A DNA stretch of 27,021 bases from Opitutia bacterium (lineage in GTDB: Bacteria; Verrucomicrobiota; Verrucomicrobiia; Opitutales; JANYEO01): positions 1-27,021 of the forward strand of contig JANYEO010000075.1 in the NCBI GenBank assembly GCA_025363025.1. Direction: 5' to 3'. Below, one piece after another: positions 22,948 through 27,021 of the stretch; positions within the stretch are counted from its first letter, which is position 1, and each line of letters opens with the position of its first letter. A program made the position numbers and the translations under genes. Below the pieces are notes generated by a model that worked only from the letters and a program-made list of their open reading frames with translations, did not search any database and had not been told where the DNA came from.

Positions 22948-24189
22948 ATGCAGAGTAACTGGATTATTGCTTGGCGTTTGCTTGTTACCCGTAAGTGGGC
23001 CATGGCGCTTACGCTCCTCGGGGTTGCGTTGGGAGTTGCCCTCTTTATTATGGCCCAAGCCGAAACCCAAGGGCTCGAACGTTTTTTTGTGCGTACGGTT
23101 CTTGGGACAAATGGGGCCATCCGCCTGGGGGACCGTTTGCAAGACACCCTCCATTCCTCTACCGACGAAGAAGGCTTGCTCGCCATCACCACAACGCGGG
23201 AGGGGAAGCTCTATGTTCAAGGCATAGACGATCCGGAAGCTTTGCGTTCAGCCGTTCAACGTTTTAGCGGGGTAAAAGGGATATCGGAGGTTCTAGAAGG
23301 CCAGGCCCGGGCCAGTAGCGGTATTTATACGGAGCCTGTGACGGTTCATGGTATTATGTGGGAGGCTCATTTTCCCTTATCAAGCTTAGACGAACAACTC
23401 GTTCAAGGGAGTGTCGCTAGCTTTAAAGAAGCGCCCGAGGGCCTTTTATGCGGGTCTTTTTTGGCCCGTCGCCTAGGGGTACGCGTAGGGGATTGGGTTG
23501 ATTTAACGAGTAATGCCGAAAGCCGCCGCTACCGTGTTACCGGGGTATACGAAACTGGGGTAGAAGATATTGACCGCAATCGGCTGTACCTTCATTTGCC
23601 AGAGGCACGGGTTTTGTTTCATCGGCCTTACGGAGGGGTTTATTTTCAAATTACAATAGATGATCCTAAGGCCGCTACAGCTCTCGCTGTGCAGCTTGAG
23701 GATACCCTGGGGCACCATGCACTTAGCTGGCAAGAGCGCGAACAAGTCTGGCTCGATATTTTCTGGCTTATTCGGTTTTCCTCCTCGGTTTTGGTGTGCA
23801 TGGTCATTTTGCTTGCTGGGGTCGGTATGTTTAATAGCTTGGCTCTCTTAGTGTTAGAAAAACAGCGGGAGCTCGCTATCCTGCGTGCCATGGGCTACAC
23901 ACGCAAAGATGTCCGGCAAATTTTTGCCCTCCAGGGGGTGATGATTTATGTGATAGGCACGCTTCTGGGTTGGGCTTTAGGGGCCCTTGGTACCTGCGCT
24001 CTCAAGTATATTCCGCTTCGCCTGCGTGGCCTTTGGGTGGGGGAAGAACCTGCTCTTGCTTGGGAGGTCGACCATTATTTAACCGCGGCTTTGATCGTCG
24101 CAGTCGTTGTCTTTTTTGCTAGCACTATTCCTGCTCGCCGTGCTGCTCGTTTAGAACCTGGGCAGGTAATCCGCGGCTCTGCACTCTGA
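22948..24189 (+). CDS. FtsX/MacB-type ABC transporter permease
   Basis: The 413-residue product has the MacB/LolCE layout. A first membrane helix (about residues 17-36, MALTLLGVALGVALFIMAQ) is followed by a large periplasmic domain (about 40-270). Then come three C-terminal helices: VLVCMVILLAGVGMFNSLALLVLEKQRELAILRAMGYTRKDV with its conserved coupling segment, IYVIGTLLGWALGALG, and LTAALIVAVVVFFASTIPARRAARLEPGQVIRG, the typical FtsX tail. Such permeases act as mechanotransmitters rather than classic channels. It lies between adaptor and ATPase genes in one operon. The substrate is unknown; lipids, peptides or small molecules are all possible. Confidence 0.92.
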   Translation: MQSNWIIAWRLLVTRKWAMALTLLGVALGVALFIMAQAETQGLERFFVRTVLGTNGAIRLGDRLQDTLHSSTDEEGLLAITTTREGKLYVQGIDDPEALRSAVQRFSGVKGISEVLEGQARASSGIYTEPVTVHGIMWEAHFPLSSLDEQLVQGSVASFKEAPEGLLCGSFLARRLGVRVGDWVDLTSNAESRRYRVTGVYETGVEDIDRNRLYLHLPEARVLFHRPYGGVYFQITIDDPKAATALAVQLEDTLGHHALSWQEREQVWLDIFWLIRFSSSVLVCMVILLAGVGMFNSLALLVLEKQRELAILRAMGYTRKDVRQIFALQGVMIYVIGTLLGWALGALGTCALKYIPLRLRGLWVGEEPALAWEVDHYLTAALIVAVVVFFASTIPARRAARLEPGQVIRGSAL

Positions 24190-24200
24190 TTTTTCATATT

Positions 24201-24965
24201 ATGATCCTACCCCCTTCATCAACTGGGCAGCCCGTTTTACGAGCCAGTGGGCTCAGTTATGCCTTGGGAAAGGCCCGGCGTCGCTTACAGGTGTTACGTT
24301 CTTTATCACTTGAGGTTTACCCTGGGGAGAAGGTTGCCATCATCGGCCCTTCGGGTTGTGGTAAGAGTACGCTTTTATCGATTCTTGGTTTATTAGAGCG
24401 TCCAGATGCAGGGGAGGTTTGGATTAAAGGTGTCTCTATGGCCAAAGCGTCGGAGGAAGAGCGTGCTCGCATGCGCAGTGATGCCCTCGGCTTTGTCTTT
24501 CAATTTCACTTTTTGCTCGAAAGCTTCACGTTGCTCGAGAATTTGCTCTTGGCCATGCGTCGCTTTCGCGGGGTTAGTACAGCTGCTGTTAATGAACGTG
24601 CCTGTGCTTTGCTGAGTGAAGTTGGGTTAGGGGATAAAATCCATCGTCGGCCTCATGAATTATCGGGGGGGGAGCAACAACGCGCCGCTGTTGCCCGGGC
24701 CTTAGCGCACGATCCTCAAATTCTTTTGGCGGACGAGCCTACGGGCAATCTTGATACCGCATCGGCCGATCGTGTCTTTGGGCTCATCGCTTATTTGGCA
24801 GAAAAGAAGGGGCAGGGGGTGGTTCTTGTGACCCATAACTTATCCATTGCAGAGCGTTGCGACCGTGTTTTAGCCATGCAGGATGGGGTATTAATACCTC
24901 ATAACTTTGTGAAGCCAAAAAAACGGGCTTCAGTTGTTGATTTTCCAGAACCCGTTTTAGTCTAA
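24201..24965 (+). CDS. LolD/MacB-type ABC transporter ATP-binding protein
   Basis: The 254-residue ATPase has Walker A GPSGCGKST (49-57), a Q-loop in GFVFQFHFLLESFTLLEN, the signature LSGGEQQRAAVARAL (from 154) and Walker B ILLADEPTGNLD, all typical of the LolD/FtsE/MacB group. It would drive the permease encoded 11 bases upstream. The last 25 residues are a basic, unrelated tail. The stop overlaps the stop of the convergent polyphosphate kinase gene by 9 bases, leaving no room for a separate terminator. An 8-base G tract (24665-24672) encodes part of the signature. Confidence 0.93.
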   Translation: MILPPSSTGQPVLRASGLSYALGKARRRLQVLRSLSLEVYPGEKVAIIGPSGCGKSTLLSILGLLERPDAGEVWIKGVSMAKASEEERARMRSDALGFVFQFHFLLESFTLLENLLLAMRRFRGVSTAAVNERACALLSEVGLGDKIHRRPHELSGGEQQRAAVARALAHDPQILLADEPTGNLDTASADRVFGLIAYLAEKKGQGVVLVTHNLSIAERCDRVLAMQDGVLIPHNFVKPKKRASVVDFPEPVLV

Positions 24966-27021
24966 AACCACAGTTGTCAACCCATCCATAATTCCGCGGG
25001 TTGCTTCTGCTATTTCGAGTAAGGCTACTGCTTGGGCGCGGCCTATTTCTGCTTGTTCGAGGAAGTGTCGTTGGATGGAAAAGGGCGGCAAGTTGGTGAC
25101 AGGATGGTAGGATCCATTGGGCATCAGTTGCGTACTGCCTTGGGTGTTTTCAAAAAATCGAGGCAACCATTCTTGGATGACTAATTTTTTGAGCTTTGGG
25201 TCCATAATAGGGAAAACCGCTTCAATACGACGGAAGAAGTTGCGGGGCATCCAGTCTGCACTGCCAGCAAATAATTCGCTTTCGCCATCATGGTTCAGGA
25301 AGTAGTAAAAGCGGCTATGTTCCAAGAAGCGGCCCAAGATGCTGCGCACACGGATGTTTTCGCTTTGTCCGGGGATACCTGGTACGAGGCAGCATGCTCC
25401 CCGTACAACGAGGTCTATCTTAACGCCTGCCCCACTCGCTTCGTAGAGGGCTTCAATTGTTTGTTGGTCGACGAGGCTATTGATTTTTGCAAAAATATAA
25501 GCGGGTTTCCCTGTGCGGGCGTGTACGGTTTCTCTCCGGATGAGTTCTTGCGTGCGAGAGTGCAAGTTAAACGGGGCTACAAGCAGTTGGGAGAAAAGCG
25601 GTGCTGTCGCAAACCCGGTTAGGGTATTAAAGAGAGCAGCTACTTCTTCGGTAATGCGTTCTTTGGCGGTAAAGAGGCTGACGTCAGTATAGGTTTTAGC
25701 CGTTCGGGGGTTATAATTACCTGAGCCTAGGTGGACGTAACGCTTGAGGCCGCTGGTTTCTCGGCGGACAATGAGGCAGGTTTTGCAATGAGTTTTAAGG
25801 CCGACGAGGCCATATACAACGTGGACGCCTTGTTCTTCAAGCTGCCGAGCCCAGTGGATGTTGTTGGCTTCATCAAAGCGCGCCTTCAGCTCAATTAAAG
25901 CCGTCACTTGTTTGCCATTGCGGGAGGCTTCGCTCAGGGCTTCTGTAATAGGGGAGTCCCCGCTTGTACGGTAGAGGACTTGTTTGATAGCAAACACCTG
26001 CGGGTCTCGGGCCGCTTGTTGGATAAAGTCAACGACCGGGGTAAAGCTATCATAAGGGTGGTGCAGTAAGATGTCTTCTTGTGCAATTTGCTCAAATATT
26101 TTTTCAGGTCGGGCAAAGGTTGGTGGAGTATAGGGCGTAAAGGGTTTAAATTTTAGGTCTGGCCGGTCAATGGCATCGTACAGGCTCATGAGGCGCATGA
26201 GGTTTGGCGGCCCATCAACCCGGAAGACATATTCTTCAGGTAGCTGCAACGCTTCGAGGAGGTCTTCTAGTAAAGCATCGTCGACCCCTTCTCTAATTTC
26301 TAGGCGGACGGCCGCTCCCTTTTTAAGGTTGAGGAGGCCTTCTTCAATTTCGTGGAGGAGGTTGTCGGCTTCTTCTTCATCGATATATAAATCGCTATTG
26401 CGTGTAATGCGGAAGCCCCAAGCGCCGAGTATGCAATAGCCCGGGAAGAGGCGGTGGGCAAATAAACGAATGATGTCGCTTAAGAAAATATAAGCGGCAG
26501 ATTCGTCATCGGCCGTGCCCATTTTCACTAAGCGGGGCAGTACCCGTGGCACGGGGATAACCGCCATTTTTTTCTTAGTGGCTCCACTCGTGGGGTTATC
26601 CAGAGATACTAAGATATTGAGGGCTTTGTTCGTGAATTGTGGAAAGGGGTGGGCCGGGTCAATCGCGAGGGGCGTTAATACAGGGTAGACTTCCCGTTCA
26701 TAGTAGGCCCGCAGCCAGGTAGTTTCTGCCGGGGTCAAGGTATCGTGGTGTTTAAAGCCAATTCGCTCTTGGCTTAAGGCAGGGATCAGTTGGTGCTGCC
26801 AGCAGGCATATTGATCCGCTACCAGCTCTGCGGTGAGGGTATGGATTTGCGTTAGCTGTTGGCGTGGGGTTAGTCCATCGGGGGAGGGGTCTGCTCCGGC
26901 GATACTTAACTGCTGTATGAGCCCCGCCACCCGGATTTCAAAAAACTCATCGAGGTTAGAGCTGACAAACGCGAGGTACCGCAACCTATTCCGATAGCTA
27001 TGCAAAGCAACGCTGTGTAGC
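24957..27021 (-). CDS. ppk1: Polyphosphate kinase 1 (5' end beyond the window)
   Basis: PPK1 reversibly transfers the terminal phosphate of ATP to polyphosphate. The visible part spans nearly the whole enzyme. It begins inside the N-terminal domain (YRNRLRYLAFVSSNLDEFFEIRVAGL, which in complete proteins follows about 30-40 further residues) and ends at a normal stop. The open frame continues upstream to the window edge, so a TTG at 27005 is not taken as a true start. Catalytic features are present: YVHLGSGNYNPRTAKTYTDVSLFTA, holding the phospho-histidine motif near residue 424 counted from that TTG, and EHSRFYYFLNHDGESELFAGSADWMPRN with the second histidine near 561. It is convergent with, and overlaps by 9 bases, the exporter ATPase gene. 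Confidence 0.95.
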   Translation of the reverse strand, partial: LHSVALHSYRNRLRYLAFVSSNLDEFFEIRVAGLIQQLSIAGADPSPDGLTPRQQLTQIHTLTAELVADQYACWQHQLIPALSQERIGFKHHDTLTPAETTWLRAYYEREVYPVLTPLAIDPAHPFPQFTNKALNILVSLDNPTSGATKKKMAVIPVPRVLPRLVKMGTADDESAAYIFLSDIIRLFAHRLFPGYCILGAWGFRITRNSDLYIDEEEADNLLHEIEEGLLNLKKGAAVRLEIREGVDDALLEDLLEALQLPEEYVFRVDGPPNLMRLMSLYDAIDRPDLKFKPFTPYTPPTFARPEKIFEQIAQEDILLHHPYDSFTPVVDFIQQAARDPQVFAIKQVLYRTSGDSPITEALSEASRNGKQVTALIELKARFDEANNIHWARQLEEQGVHVVYGLVGLKTHCKTCLIVRRETSGLKRYVHLGSGNYNPRTAKTYTDVSLFTAKERITEEVAALFNTLTGFATAPLFSQLLVAPFNLHSRTQELIRRETVHARTGKPAYIFAKINSLVDQQTIEALYEASGAGVKIDLVVRGACCLVPGIPGQSENIRVRSILGRFLEHSRFYYFLNHDGESELFAGSADWMPRNFFRRIEAVFPIMDPKLKKLVIQEWLPRFFENTQGSTQLMPNGSYHPVTNLPPFSIQRHFLEQAEIGRAQAVALLEIAEATRGIMDGLTTVVLD

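Noticed and set aside
27003..27005. True start of polyphosphate kinase at the TTG
   Set aside because: The frame stays open to the window edge and the expected N-terminal residues of the family are missing, so the start lies outside the window.

Overview
The window reads as an ordinary stretch of a Gram-negative bacterial chromosome with about 50% GC, dense with housekeeping genes and with 19 protein genes on both strands. The gene content suggests the Planctomycetes-Verrucomicrobia-Chlamydiae group, most likely Verrucomicrobiota (Opitutae-like). The signs are a stand-alone heptose-phosphate adenylyltransferase of the RfaE2 type, a GldA/GldF/GldG plus DUF4340 cassette beside a large AsmA-like protein, an Asp23/Gls24 protein linked to accBC, and a cysteine-poor Fur. 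This placement is an inference from gene content. No rRNA, tRNA, transposase, integrase, phage gene or CRISPR array was seen.

Layout. 1-3420 (+): grpE-dnaJ chaperone pair, then rfaE2-prmA. 3616-6538 (-): accB-accC-asp23-amaP-like, linking the first step of fatty-acid synthesis to an alkaline-shock/envelope protein pair. 6665-9079 (-): a secreted protein fusing ankyrin repeats to a class I glutamine-amidotransferase-like domain. 9188-17972 (-): a tight operon birA, ABC ATPase, ABC permease, GldG-like, DUF4340 and AsmA-like protein, with several overlapping or nearly touching starts and stops. 18289-18720 (-): a divergent Fur regulator. 18926-20143 (+): rlmD. 20558-21586 (-): an unrecognised secreted protein. 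21817-24965 (+): adaptor, FtsX-type permease and LolD-type ATPase of a MacAB-like exporter. 24957-27021 (-): polyphosphate kinase, cut off at its 5' end by the window edge.

The least expected structure is not a gene. A family of 70-130 bp hairpin-forming intergenic repeats sits after dnaJ, after prmA, between fur and birA, and as a composite cluster after rlmD. Two core types can be told apart: type I, exactly 76 nt in three copies, and type II, 72-73 nt in two copies plus a truncated one. Both centre on a GTAC-loop-GTAC motif. The outer stems are nearly perfect inverted repeats in several copies, yet they differ from locus to locus. In the rlmD copy the left arm includes the last five codons of the gene. 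This family and the ankyrin-amidotransferase fusion are the best candidates for something undescribed.
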